Shown: positions 16,423 to 25,055 of the stretch, piece after piece | How the letters are laid out: every line of letters starts with the position of its first letter | Position numbering within the stretch: position 1 is the first letter of the stretch | DNA from: JAOADN01 sp049323795 | GTDB taxonomy: Bacteria > Pseudomonadota > Alphaproteobacteria > Rhodobacterales > Rhodobacteraceae | Reading direction: 5' to 3' | NCBI GenBank assembly: GCA_049323795.1 | Contig: JBMOOH010000005.1 | Coordinates: forward strand, 124,001-188,000 | Length of the DNA: 64,000 nt | Program-made: the position numbers and the translations under genes | Notes under the pieces: model-generated | Told to the model about the DNA's origin: nothing | Database searches by the model: none | The model's input: the letters and a program-made list of their open reading frames with translations, nothing else

Positions 16423-16887
16423 TCACGCGCTCCGGGTGTTCTTCGGGCTCAGCGCTTTCACGTCGAGCACTTCGGGGTTCTGCGCCGTATGCGGATGCTC
16501 GGCGCCGGCATAGACACGCAGATGGGTCATCTGCTGCTTGCCGAGACGGTTGCGCGTGATCATCCGCTCGACCGCCTTCGTCACGACCCGCTCGGGGTGG
16601 GCACCGTCCAGCACCTGTCCGGCGGTGCGGAACTTGATGCCGCCCGGATGGCCGGTGTGCCAGTAGTAGCGCTTGTCGGAACGCTTGCTGCCGGTCAGCT
16701 GCACCTTGTCGGCGTTGACGACGATGACGTTGTCACCCATGTCCATGTGCGGCGTGAAGGTCGGCTTGTGCTTGCCGCGCAGGCGGTTCGCCACGATCAC
16801 CGCAAGACGGCCCAGGACCACGCCTTCGGCGTCGATCAGGATCCACTTCTTGTCGATGTCCGCGGGCGTGGCGGTAAAGGTCTTCAT
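16423..16887 (-). CDS. rplM: 50S ribosomal protein L13
   Basis: 154 residues, full length for L13. It starts MKTFTATPADIDKKWILIDA and carries GRLAVIVANRLRGKHKP, YYWHTGHPGGIK and the C-terminal RVYAGAEHPHTAQNPEVLD. L13 is an early-assembling large-subunit protein. It is the first gene of the rplM-rpsI pair; an AT-rich stretch with inverted repeats 98-150 bases upstream probably contains the promoter. Confidence 0.97.
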   Translation of the reverse strand: MKTFTATPADIDKKWILIDAEGVVLGRLAVIVANRLRGKHKPTFTPHMDMGDNVIVVNADKVQLTGSKRSDKRYYWHTGHPGGIKFRTAGQVLDGAHPERVVTKAVERMITRNRLGKQQMTHLRVYAGAEHPHTAQNPEVLDVKALSPKNTRSA

Positions 16888-16984
16888 GTCTGGCCCTCGG
16901 GCTGGTGGTCGGCGGAACGGGAAACGCCCCGCCCCGCAACGGATGGGTGCTTTTCCACGAAGCGGCCGCCAAGGTCAAGGCCAC

Positions 16985-17040
16985 TTAATTCAGAATTAAT
17001 GTTGTGTTTCAACTGCCTGAAAAATAGGTATTTAAATACC
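16985..17040 (-). promoter_or_regulatory. AT-rich upstream region of rplM with two inverted repeats
   Basis: This 56-base stretch is far richer in AT than its surroundings. It contains TTAATTC-A-GAATTAA (16985-16999) and the palindrome GGTATTTAAATACC (17027-17040). On the minus strand TTGAAA (17012-17007), followed after 17 bases by ATTAAG, is a possible promoter for rplM-rpsI. The 17027-17040 palindrome lies 6 bases beyond the stop of the surface-protein gene and could also end that transcript. Confidence 0.5.
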
Positions 17041-17046
17041 CCAGAC

Positions 17047-17832
17047 TCATCCCCGCTTCCGGCGCCGCGTGGCGAAGCCCAGAAGCGCGACTCCGCCGAG
17101 GAACGGCCAGACTGCGCCGGCGAGCGGCACCGGGGAAACCGCCGCCGGGGCCGGCATCAGCGGCCGGGGGTCGGGGGAGAAGAGATAGACCCCCTGCGGC
17201 CGGCTGACGGGAAGCGGAAGCGGCGGCACCCGACGCACGCCCGCCGGAAGCAGGATCGAGATCCAGCGCGTGTCCATGCGTGCCACGGGCCCGTCGTAGA
17301 TGGCGTGGACCATCGCACGCTCGACCGCAAGGACCGGAAAGGCAAGGTCCGACGGCCGCAGGGTACCGGCCCGTCGCAGGACCGCCGCGCGACGGACCCG
17401 GCCGGGAAGGATGTCGATCTCGGTCCCGCCCGACGGCACGAGCGCCGCGAGAGCGGCCATCCCCTGCGCCAGGCGGCCCGGCAGGCCCGGCCTGCCCGCC
17501 CCGGCCCGTCCGGCCACTGCCGCAGGCGCCGATCCGGCAGCCATGGCCAGAAGGGCCATGCGCGTGCCATCCGGCCAGGTTGGCGGCCCCCCGGCGGGTG
17601 GCGCCGCCGGGGGGCCGCCCCGCTGCGTGCCGCGCAGCCCTCCGGGCGGGCGGGCCGCCGTGTCCACGGGATCGCCGAGCGTGGTGCAGAGCCCCGTGCC
17701 GACGACGATCACGCAGTCGTCCAGCGCACCGGGCAGCAGCGGGGCGGCAAGGCTTCCGCGGGCCGTGACCGCGGTCGCGGCCAGCCATGCCAGCACAAGC
17801 CATGTGACCCTCGGCAGGGTGCGCCTTTGCAT
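17047..17832 (-). CDS. secreted protein with VPLPA-CTERM-like sorting signal
   Basis: 261 residues with no recognised central domain. A signal peptide (about 1-28, TWLVLAWLAATAVTA) is followed by a Pro/Ala/Gly-rich body with an early Cys pair (DDCVIVVGTGLCTTLG). The C-terminus VPLAGAVWPFLGGVALLGF followed by ATRRRKRG is a variant of the VPLPA-CTERM tripartite signal: motif, helix, basic cluster. Such proteins are cut and sorted by a dedicated exosortase-type enzyme, which is not in this window. I chose the ATG at 17832 with GAAAGG upstream; a GTG at 17850 is possible. Function unknown. Confidence 0.7.
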   Translation of the reverse strand: MQRRTLPRVTWLVLAWLAATAVTARGSLAAPLLPGALDDCVIVVGTGLCTTLGDPVDTAARPPGGLRGTQRGGPPAAPPAGGPPTWPDGTRMALLAMAAGSAPAAVAGRAGAGRPGLPGRLAQGMAALAALVPSGGTEIDILPGRVRRAAVLRRAGTLRPSDLAFPVLAVERAMVHAIYDGPVARMDTRWISILLPAGVRRVPPLPLPVSRPQGVYLFSPDPRPLMPAPAAVSPVPLAGAVWPFLGGVALLGFATRRRKRG

Positions 17833-18051
17833 CTCGGCCTTTCGATGCACCTCGGAACGGGCCGATCATCGCGCGCGACGATGGCGCCATGGCGGAACGG
17901 TCCGCTCCGTTTGGTGGTCGGAACATGGCCGACAGTTCTCGCGGCATGTCCGGTTCCCGGGAAATGGGGGGTATTGTCGCGGGATCATGTCCAGGTACCC
18001 GCCTTGCATCCCGGCGAGGCACGTCTAGTCTCGTCCCGAAGGGAGACCGCC

Positions 18052-18834
18052 ATGACCGAACCCCGCCTCCTCCGCCACGATGCCGAGGGCATTGCGACGC
18101 TGACCCTGAACGCGCCCCGCACGCTCAACGCGCTTTCCTCGGCCATGCTGTCGGACCTCGGTCGCACCCTCGCCGGGATCGAGGCCGACAGGTCGGTCCG
18201 CGTGGTGATCCTCGCCGCCTCGGGCCGGGCCTTCTGCGCGGGCCATGATCTGAAGGAGATGCAGGCCGCCCGCAGCGCGCCCGACCGCGGGGCGGGGTTC
18301 TTCGCCGACCTCTTTTCGGCCTGCTCGGCGGTGATGCAGCAGATCACGCGCCTGCCGCAGCCGGTCATCGCGCAGGTCCAGGGCGTCGCAACCGCCGCCG
18401 GCTGCCAGCTCGTCGCCAGCTGCGATCTCGCCGTCGCCGCCGAAGGGGCGCGGTTCGGCGTGAACGGCGTGAACGTCGGCCTCTTCTGCTCGACCCCGAT
18501 GGTGGCCCTGACGCGCAACATCGCGCCGAAGGCCGCCTTCGAGATGCTGACAACGGGCGAGTTCGTGTCGGCGGCGCGGGCGCTCGACCTCGGGCTCGTG
18601 AACCGGGTCGTCGCAGCCGACCGGCTCGCTGCCGAGACCGCGGCCCTTGCCGCCACGATCGCGTCGAAGCTCGACCCGGCGGTGCGGATCGGCAAGCGCG
18701 TGTTCTATGACCAGATCGGCCTGACGCTCGACCGCGCCTATGCCGTCGCCGGTCAGGCGATGATCGACAACATGCTGCTGCGGGAAACCGACCAGAGCAT
18801 TTCGGACTTCCTCGGCCGCGCCCGGACGGGGTGA
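18052..18834 (+). CDS. enoyl-CoA hydratase/isomerase family protein
   Basis: 260-residue crotonase-fold enzyme. The oxyanion-hole segments are GRAFCAGHDLKEM (about 58-70) and the GVATAAGCQLVASCDLAVA region (about 105-130). The glutamate normally found in the second segment of hydratases is not evident: GVNVGLFCSTPMVAL replaces the typical E-containing loop, as in the ECHDC3-like subgroup. That makes classical hydratase activity uncertain. AGGGAGA lies 5 bases upstream of the ATG. It is a single gene between a minus-strand surface-protein gene and a minus-strand peptidase gene. Confidence 0.88.
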   Translation: MTEPRLLRHDAEGIATLTLNAPRTLNALSSAMLSDLGRTLAGIEADRSVRVVILAASGRAFCAGHDLKEMQAARSAPDRGAGFFADLFSACSAVMQQITRLPQPVIAQVQGVATAAGCQLVASCDLAVAAEGARFGVNGVNVGLFCSTPMVALTRNIAPKAAFEMLTTGEFVSAARALDLGLVNRVVAADRLAAETAALAATIASKLDPAVRIGKRVFYDQIGLTLDRAYAVAGQAMIDNMLLRETDQSISDFLGRARTG

Positions 18835-18918
18835 GGACGCCGCGGGGCGCGGGGCGTTTCCGATCCGGCCCGATCCGGCGCGATCTGGGACATCAGGGCG
18901 CCGTCCGCGCCGCGCCGG

Positions 18919-20412
18919 TCAGGCCGCATAGATCCCGGCGAACTTCTCGTCCAGATAGTCGAGAAGCGGGCCCTCGCTCGCCTCCGCCCCCGTCGCTTTC
19001 GCGATCACCTCGGCCGGCTTGAAGAGGCCGCCATGGGCCTGAACCTTCTCGCGCAGCCAGTCGGTCGCGGGCCGCGCGTTGCCCTCGGCGAGATGCGCGT
19101 CCAGCTCGGGCATCGCGCTTCTCAGCGCCCGGTAGAGGCACCCGGCATAGACGTTGCCGAGCGAATAGGTCGGGAAGTAGCCGAAAAGACCGACCGACCA
19201 GTGGACATCCTGGAGCACCCCCTGCGACGGACGCTCGACGAGCTGTCCGAAGTCCCTGAGGAAACGGTCGTTCCAGGCTGCCTCGAGATCGCCGGGATCG
19301 AGATCTCCGGCCACCATCGCCCGCTCCAGATCGAAGCGCATCATGATGTGCAGGTTGTAGTGGACCTCGTCCGCCTCGGTGCGGATGAAGCCGGGCTGGA
19401 CACGGTTCACCGTCCGGAAGAACGCCCCCTCGTCCGTCGGGCCGAAATCGCCGAAATGGGCGCGCATCCGGTTCCAGAGCCAGCCGGTGAAGGCGCGCGA
19501 CCGGCCGAGCTGGTTCTCGCAGATGCGGCTCTGGCTCTCGTGGACGCCCATCGACACGCCATGGCCGAGCGGCGTCAGGAAATGCGCCGCGTCGATGCCC
19601 TGTTCGTAGCAGGCATGTCCGGCCTCGTGGATGGTCGAGTAGAAGCAGTTGAACGGATCGCTCTCGACGACACGTGTGGTGATCCGCACGTCCCGGCCCG
19701 ACCCGGACGAGAACGGGTGCACCGCCAGATCGAGCCGGCCGCGCGTCCAGTCGTAGCCGAAGGCATCGGCCAGTTCGCGCGCCAAGGCCAGCTGGGCCTC
19801 TTGCGGAAAGTGGCCCGAAAGCCCGGCCGGCGGATTGGCCGCGCCAAGCAGGCGCTCGCGCAGCGCGACGAGACGCGGGCGCATCCGGTCGAACATCGCG
19901 GCGATCACCGGAGCTGTCGCCTCGGGTTCATAGTCGTCGAGAAGCGCGTCGTAGGGCGTCGCCCCGATGCCGCCGGCAACCAGCGCCTGCCCTTCCTCGC
20001 GGCGAAGCGCCAGCACCTCCCTCAGCACCGGGACGAACTGGGCCACGTTCTCGGTCGCCCGCGCCTCGGCCCAGAGGCCCTGCGCGACCGAAGTGGCGCG
20101 CGCGGTCTCGCTGGCCAGACGCGACGGGATGCACGCCGTCCGCCGGAAGGACCGGCCGATCATCGCGACCGAGCGCGCCTCGGCCGGTGTCGCGGGCCTT
20201 GCCCGGGACAGCCAGTCGCCGATGCGCGGGTCGGTGCGGCGCTGGTGCAGCACGGCCGCGAGGGCCGCCGTCTCCTCGCCCCGCTGGACCGCAGCACCGC
20301 GGGGCATGACGGTTTCCCGGTCCCAGCCCAGACGCTCGGCCACCTGGCCCAGCGCCTCGGTCTCGCGCTGGAATGCCAGCAGCTCGGCCAGAGCCCCGTC
20401 CCGGTCGGTCAT
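18919..20412 (-). CDS. carboxypeptidase M32 (thermostable carboxypeptidase 1 / Taq family)
   Basis: 497 residues, the usual length for M32 metallocarboxypeptidases. The zinc motif HEAGH sits in FYSTIHEAGHACYEQGID, and the family segments LGHGVSMGVHESQSR and GDLEAAWNDRF are present. The N-terminus is helical (ELLAFQRETEALGQVAERLGWD). The enzyme removes C-terminal residues from cytoplasmic peptides. The ATG at 20412 overlaps the ctaA stop as ATGA, so it is probably translated with ctaA, though no functional link between the two is known to me. Confidence 0.93.
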   Translation of the reverse strand: MTDRDGALAELLAFQRETEALGQVAERLGWDRETVMPRGAAVQRGEETAALAAVLHQRRTDPRIGDWLSRARPATPAEARSVAMIGRSFRRTACIPSRLASETARATSVAQGLWAEARATENVAQFVPVLREVLALRREEGQALVAGGIGATPYDALLDDYEPEATAPVIAAMFDRMRPRLVALRERLLGAANPPAGLSGHFPQEAQLALARELADAFGYDWTRGRLDLAVHPFSSGSGRDVRITTRVVESDPFNCFYSTIHEAGHACYEQGIDAAHFLTPLGHGVSMGVHESQSRICENQLGRSRAFTGWLWNRMRAHFGDFGPTDEGAFFRTVNRVQPGFIRTEADEVHYNLHIMMRFDLERAMVAGDLDPGDLEAAWNDRFLRDFGQLVERPSQGVLQDVHWSVGLFGYFPTYSLGNVYAGCLYRALRSAMPELDAHLAEGNARPATDWLREKVQAHGGLFKPAEVIAKATGAEASEGPLLDYLDEKFAGIYAA

Positions 20413-21560
20413 CGGGTTCCCCTGATGCTGGCCGGGATCGGATAGCGCGCGCGGTGCCGCGCCCGGATCACCAGCGTCCAGAGAAGGATCGCCCCTGCCT
20501 GGTGCGTGATGGCCAGCGGCAGCGGGGCCGCCTTCAGGACGGTGGCGATGCCGAGCGCCATCTGGACGAGGACCATGATCCCGACATTGTTGAAGGCCGT
20601 CACCGTTTCCGGATGCGCCGACCGGCGCCCCCTGAGCCAGACCACGGCCGCAAGGATCGTCACGAGATAGGCCGTCATCCGGTGCAGGAACTGCACGAGG
20701 CCCGGGTTCTCGAAGAAGGCCCGCCACGCGGAACCCCCATCGGGCACATAGAAGGCGTCGGCGGGAAAGAAGCTTCCGCCCATCAGCGGCCATGTCGGAA
20801 ACGCGCGGCCCGCGTCGATCCCCGCCACCAGCGCCCCGAGGAGGATCTGGACGAAGACCAGATGCATGAGGCCGGTCGCCATCGAGAAGAGCTTCGGCTC
20901 TCCCTGCCGCCGCACCGCGAGGATCACGGGCGCCGGACGCGCCAGCGCGTGGACATGCCACGTGATGAGCCCCAGGATCGCGAAGGCGAGCCCGAGGTGG
21001 ACGGCAAGCCGGTACGAGGCGACATCGACCCGCGCGCCGGACAGGCCCGAGGAGACCATCCACCAGCCCACGGCCCCCTGCGCCCCGCCCAGCGCCCCGA
21101 GCGCCAGCAGCCGGAGCGTCCAGCCGGGGGGGATGCGGTTGCGCAGGAAGAACCAGAGGAACCCGACGGCCCAGACGAAGCCCACCGTCCGGGCGAGCTG
21201 GCGGTGCCCCCATTCCCACCAGTAGATCGACTTGAACTCGGTCATCGTCATGTCCCGGTTCTGAAGCCGGAACTCGGGGATCGTGCGGTAGCGGGCGAAT
21301 TCCTCGGCCCAGGCGGCCTCGTCGAGGGGCGGAACGATCCCGGTGACCGGGCGCCATTCGGTGATCGACAGTCCGGAATCCGTGAGACGGGTCAGCCCGC
21401 CCACAAGGATCATCGCCGCGACGAGGACCCAGAGCAGGCCAAGCCAGCGCCGGACGGGATTGCGGCCGCTCGGCCTCGCGCCCGAGATCATCCCCCCGCG
21501 GACCGGGGCGGGGGCCTTCTCCGGGCCCACCTCTTCGAAGACGCTCCGTTTCCGAGCCAT
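20409..21560 (-). CDS. ctaA: heme A synthase (COX15/CtaA family)
   Basis: 383-residue membrane enzyme that oxidises heme O to heme A for aa3-type cytochrome oxidase. About eight helices are visible. Conserved segments are LVGGLTRLTDSGLSITEW after helix 1, YWWEWGHRQLARTVG with a heme-ligand His, FLHRMTAYLVT, and the late His in LAITHQAGAILLW. The length and the first 40 hydrophilic residues fit the alphaproteobacterial long form. It stands apart from any oxidase operon and is followed by the M32 peptidase gene. Confidence 0.95.
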   Translation of the reverse strand: MARKRSVFEEVGPEKAPAPVRGGMISGARPSGRNPVRRWLGLLWVLVAAMILVGGLTRLTDSGLSITEWRPVTGIVPPLDEAAWAEEFARYRTIPEFRLQNRDMTMTEFKSIYWWEWGHRQLARTVGFVWAVGFLWFFLRNRIPPGWTLRLLALGALGGAQGAVGWWMVSSGLSGARVDVASYRLAVHLGLAFAILGLITWHVHALARPAPVILAVRRQGEPKLFSMATGLMHLVFVQILLGALVAGIDAGRAFPTWPLMGGSFFPADAFYVPDGGSAWRAFFENPGLVQFLHRMTAYLVTILAAVVWLRGRRSAHPETVTAFNNVGIMVLVQMALGIATVLKAAPLPLAITHQAGAILLWTLVIRARHRARYPIPASIRGTR

Positions 21561-21629
21561 GAAACCTTCTCCGTCCCGCCGGTCAGGGCAAACTAGGCGC
21601 GGCCCGACCTGCCTTCAAGCCGCGCGTCC

Positions 21630-22394
21630 TCAGGACGGATGGTCGCGCGCGCGGTCGCGTGCGCGCACGATCTGGCGGAGCATCCCGTGGAAGGTCTGCA
21701 CGTCCGCCCGCGTCAGCGGCATCCTGCTCCAGAGGTTGCGCAGGTTGCGCTTCATGCCTCCCGCCCTGGCCGGCGGAAAGAAGAACCCCGCGCGGTCCAG
21801 GACCTCCTCGAAATGGCCGGCAAGGCGCCCCACCTCGCCCGCATCGGCAAAGGTGGTCCCGGCGAGCGCGATGGCCTCGGGGGGATGCGCCGCGGATTGC
21901 CGGATCCACTCGTAGCCCAGCAGAAGCACGGCCTGCGCGACATTGAGGGAGGGGAACTCCGGATTGACGGGAATCGTCACGATCGCGTTGGCGCGCGCCA
22001 CGTCGTCGTTTCCGAGACCGGTGCGTTCGGGTCCGAAGAGCACGGCGACGCGCTGCCCGCCCGCGGCCAGCGCCCGGGCGTGCTCCATCGCCCGTTCCGG
22101 CGTCATGACCGGTTTCGTCAGGTCGCGGCCGCGCGCGGTCGTGGCGAACACGAAGGCCGCATCCGCCACCGCAGCCTCGGTCGTCGGGAACTGGCCCGCG
22201 ACGTCGAGAACCCGCGATGCGGCGCCGGATGCCATCGCCACCGCCCGGGGATTGGGCCAGCCGTCGCGCGGCGCGACGAGGCGCATCCGCGTCAGGCCGA
22301 AGTTCAGCATCGCCCGCGCCGCCGCGCCGATGTTTTCGCCCATCTGCGGGCGTACCAGCACGAAGACGGGCTCGGCCGTCGGGGTGTCGTTCAA
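21630..22394 (-). CDS. trmJ: tRNA (cytidine/uridine-2'-O-)-methyltransferase TrmJ
   Basis: 254 residues of the SPOUT family (TrmH/TrmJ class). Motifs are VFVLVRPQMGENIGAAARAM at the start, VAPRDGWPNPRAVAMASGA, LFGPERTGLGNDD, and IPVNPEFPSLNVAQAVLLL forming the knotted SAM pocket. The C-terminal 90 residues form the TrmJ extension. TrmJ methylates position 32 of several tRNAs. The proposed TTG at 22394 has GAGG nine bases upstream and matches where TrmJ proteins begin; no nearby ATG or GTG is in frame. Downstream is the 69-base gap to ctaA. Confidence 0.88.
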   Translation of the reverse strand: MNDTPTAEPVFVLVRPQMGENIGAAARAMLNFGLTRMRLVAPRDGWPNPRAVAMASGAASRVLDVAGQFPTTEAAVADAAFVFATTARGRDLTKPVMTPERAMEHARALAAGGQRVAVLFGPERTGLGNDDVARANAIVTIPVNPEFPSLNVAQAVLLLGYEWIRQSAAHPPEAIALAGTTFADAGEVGRLAGHFEEVLDRAGFFFPPARAGGMKRNLRNLWSRMPLTRADVQTFHGMLRQIVRARDRARDHPS

Positions 22395-22643
22395 GAAGAG
22401 GTGCCTCGGTTTCCCTGCGGGACTTGCGCCTGATACGATGCCAGACCCCGGGGTGGCAAGCGGCGACGGGCCTGCGGACCTCTGCCCCGCGGGCGCGCCC
22501 GCGGTCCGCGCCGGCGGCCGCATCCGCGCCGGGAAGCGAGCGCGGCGGCGCCGGCACGGGCCCGGCACGGGCCCGGGCCGATGGGCCTTGGCGCGCCCTG
22601 TCCCATGGGCTAATCCCGGACGACACCAGAACCGGAGCCGCCC

Positions 22644-23261
22644 GTGCCCGAAGACCGCCCGCAGATCTACCTCATCCTTCCCCCCGCCCCGGACCTCGCC
22701 ACCTTTCCCGGCACACTTGCCCGGGTTCTCGACGGCACCGAGGTCGCCTGCATGAGGCTGGCGCCGGCGGGCCGGAGCGAGGACGACCTCGGGCGGGCCT
22801 GCGATGCCCTGCGCGAGGTCGCGCATGCCCGCGACGTTGCCGTGGTGATCGAGGCGCATATCCGCCTCGCCGAACGTCACGGGCTCGACGGGGTCCACCT
22901 GGCCGACGGCCCGAAGGCCGTCCGGGACGCGCGCAGGGCGCTCGGGGCCGATGCCATCGTCGGCGCCTTCTGCGGAACCTCCCGCCATGACGGCATCACC
23001 GCCGGCGAGGCCGGCGCCGACTATGTCTCCTTCGGGCCGGCGGGAAGCTCGGCGCTCGGCACCGGAGCCACGGCACCGCGCGAGCTCTTCGCGTGGTGGT
23101 CCGAGATGATCGAGGTTCCGGTTGTCGCCGAAGGCGCCCTGACCGCCGACCTCGTCCGAAGCCTCGCCCCGGTCACCGATTTCCTCGGGATCGGACCCGA
23201 GATCTGGCAGGCCGAGGATCCTGCCCGCACGCTCGCCGCGCTTGCCGCCGCGGTGGTCTAG
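22644..23261 (+). CDS. thiE: thiamine phosphate synthase/TenI family protein
   Basis: 205-residue TIM-barrel protein of the ThiE/TenI group. DGVHLADGP, CGTSRHDGITAGEAGADYVSFGPAG and FLGIGPEIW correspond to the ThiE substrate-loop order. The usual SxH and GT motifs are altered (GTSRHD, AGSSALG), so it may be a TenI-like paralogue rather than the true coupling enzyme. It starts with GTG and has GGAG seven bases upstream. Its TAG stop overlaps that of convergent olsA (shared CTAG). I saw no TPP riboswitch upstream. Confidence 0.78.
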   Translation: MPEDRPQIYLILPPAPDLATFPGTLARVLDGTEVACMRLAPAGRSEDDLGRACDALREVAHARDVAVVIEAHIRLAERHGLDGVHLADGPKAVRDARRALGADAIVGAFCGTSRHDGITAGEAGADYVSFGPAGSSALGTGATAPRELFAWWSEMIEVPVVAEGALTADLVRSLAPVTDFLGIGPEIWQAEDPARTLAALAAAVV

Positions 23262-24127
23262 CCGGAGGCATCGTCCGGCGCGCCGGGGGCGGCGCCCTGT
23301 CCTTCCGCCAGCACCGCGTCCAGCCCCCCCCGGACGGTCCGCTCGCATTCCGCGGCCAGTGCCTTGCGGTCGGGGAAGAGGTGCACGGGGACCGGCGGAT
23401 GGAACACGACCTCCACATGCCCCTGACGGCGCAATGCCAGCACAAGAAGCAGGTGCGGCACGAACTCCATCCCGCCCCACCATCCGTAGACACGGGGATC
23501 GGCCCCTCCGGGCGCGCGGTAGATGGCCGTGACCGGCTGGATGTGCAGCGGACGGTCCGGCCCATGCGCACAGAACGCGGCGAAGAGCGTCGGCTTGAAC
23601 GGCAGCACCCGCAGCCCGTCCGTGCTCGTCCCCTCGGGAAAGAACAGGAGCCGGTGACCGAGGCGCAGCCGCTCCTCGAACAGGGCCTGCTGCACGCGCG
23701 CCTGCCGCGGGTCGCGCGCGATGAACACCGTTCCCGTCGCCCTGGCAAGCCAGCCGACCAGGGGCCATCGGGACACCTCGGCCTTCGCCACGAACCAGAC
23801 CCGGTCGCAGGCGTTCAGGACGAGGATGTCGAGCCAGGACGCATGATTGGCCACCAGCGCCCCGTCCCCTTCCATCGGCCGTCCGCGGACCGTGAGGCGC
23901 AGCCCGATGATCGCAAGGTCGATCCTGCACACCGCCCGGGTGATCCAGGGCGTCAGCGGCCGCGCGGTTCCAAAGGCCGGTCGCTCGGCCAGCCGGAGAA
24001 TCACGAGAACCGCAAGACCGGCGCAGGTTACGGCAAGGATCGCGGCCGCCTTGGCCGCGGCACGCAGGAGTCCCATCCATCCCGCCGGCTCCGCAACGAC
24101 CCGGTCCCCCGGCCGCCAGGTGCTCAC
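23258..24127 (-). CDS. olsA: lyso-ornithine lipid O-acyltransferase (PlsC family)
   Basis: 289 residues. One N-terminal hydrophobic helix (about 25-45) precedes the PlsC acyltransferase domain with NHASWLD (the NHxxxxD catalytic motif) and FPEGTSTDGLRVLPFKPTLF. Together with OlsB it makes ornithine lipids, phosphorus-free membrane lipids: OlsA adds the second acyl chain. The GTG start overlaps the olsB stop (GTGA), so the two are translationally coupled. The assignment as OlsA rather than a phosphatidic-acid PlsC rests on that pairing. Confidence 0.88.
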   Translation of the reverse strand: MSTWRPGDRVVAEPAGWMGLLRAAAKAAAILAVTCAGLAVLVILRLAERPAFGTARPLTPWITRAVCRIDLAIIGLRLTVRGRPMEGDGALVANHASWLDILVLNACDRVWFVAKAEVSRWPLVGWLARATGTVFIARDPRQARVQQALFEERLRLGHRLLFFPEGTSTDGLRVLPFKPTLFAAFCAHGPDRPLHIQPVTAIYRAPGGADPRVYGWWGGMEFVPHLLLVLALRRQGHVEVVFHPPVPVHLFPDRKALAAECERTVRGGLDAVLAEGQGAAPGAPDDASG

Positions 24128-24924
24128 AGGGCCGCCCCGGCCCGGGCCGATTCGTGCTTGCGGGTGTAGAATCCCTTGTGGCGATTGCTCATGGCGCTCG
24201 TATCCATCAGCAGGCAGACATCGGTGGTGTTGAACGCCCGGTCGATGAAGGCGCCTTCACCGACAAATCCGCCAAGCCTGAGATAGGCCTTGATGAGCGC
24301 GGGCATCGCCTCCATGGCCCCGACGCGGTCGAGCTGGCCCGGCGGCACCAGATCCATCCGCTGGTGGCCCCCCGGCAGTGCCCGGACCCGGAGCCCGGTC
24401 GGGGCCAGATGGTTGTGATGGAGCCAGGCCAGGGGCACGCTCAGACGCCGGACGTCGGTGCCGTGGAAGCTCGCCACACCGAACATCACCTCGATCCGAT
24501 GCCTCAGCACATAGTCGGCAAGCCCGTTCCACAGAAGAAACATCGCAGGCCCGCCGCGGTGGCCCGCATCGACGCAGGATCGCCCCAGTTCGAGCAGGCG
24601 CCGGCCCGAGGCGCGCAGCGGCCCGAGATCGTATTCTCCGTCGCAGTAGAATCGGCCGAACTGGTCGGCCCGGCTTCCCGGAAGCAGCCGGTAGGCCCCG
24701 ACGACATGATCGAGCGACCCGGCGTCGCGGGTCGTGTCGATCAGCACCAGATGATCGTTCACCGGATCGAACTCGTCACGCTCGAACCGGCCCCGGTGAT
24801 CGACCATCGGACCGTCTCCGCCCAGTTCCTCGACGAAGACGCGATAGCGAAGCCTCTGGGCAGCAAGGAAATCGCGCTCATCCGCCGCAAGCCGGACCCG
24901 GAACTGAGAGGTGTCGGGCGTCAT
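24124..24924 (-). CDS. olsB: L-ornithine N(alpha)-acyltransferase (OlsB)
   Basis: 266-residue GNAT-like acyltransferase of the hemolysin-like OlsB family. RLRYRVFVEELGGDG at the start, VVGAYRLLPGSRADQFGRFYCDGEYDL in the middle, and the ELGRSCVD segment are typical. It transfers a 3-hydroxyacyl chain from acyl-ACP to ornithine, the first step in ornithine lipid synthesis. I chose the ATG at 24924 (MTPDTSQF) over an upstream start that would add an unconserved basic stretch. A 10-base direct repeat lies about 90-115 bases upstream. Confidence 0.9.
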   Translation of the reverse strand: MTPDTSQFRVRLAADERDFLAAQRLRYRVFVEELGGDGPMVDHRGRFERDEFDPVNDHLVLIDTTRDAGSLDHVVGAYRLLPGSRADQFGRFYCDGEYDLGPLRASGRRLLELGRSCVDAGHRGGPAMFLLWNGLADYVLRHRIEVMFGVASFHGTDVRRLSVPLAWLHHNHLAPTGLRVRALPGGHQRMDLVPPGQLDRVGAMEAMPALIKAYLRLGGFVGEGAFIDRAFNTTDVCLLMDTSAMSNRHKGFYTRKHESARAGAAL

Positions 24925-25014
24925 CTGCGCCGGGAGCCTTCGTTTCCGTCTGAGGACGTGGCCATCGCTTCTAGGAACGCCCTGGGGAATTTGCAACTGG
25001 TCAATCCGTCACGT

Positions 25015-25040
25015 CGGCGGTTGATTCGACCGGCGGTTGA
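25015..25040. repeat. 10-base direct repeat upstream of olsB
   Basis: CGGCGGTTGA occurs at 25015-25024 and 25031-25040, a 16-base period, in the 131-base gap between the DUF3553 gene and olsB (both minus strand). Such paired sites can be operators, and ornithine lipid genes are often phosphate-regulated. The motif does not match the Pho box I know. Confidence 0.5.
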
Positions 25041-25055
25041 AGTAATTCTGGGTCA

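Noticed and set aside
22395..22643. Possible TPP riboswitch upstream of thiE
   Set aside because: CTGATAC resembles part of a THI element, but the conserved CUGAGA and the second half of the aptamer are missing. The gap is simply very GC-rich.
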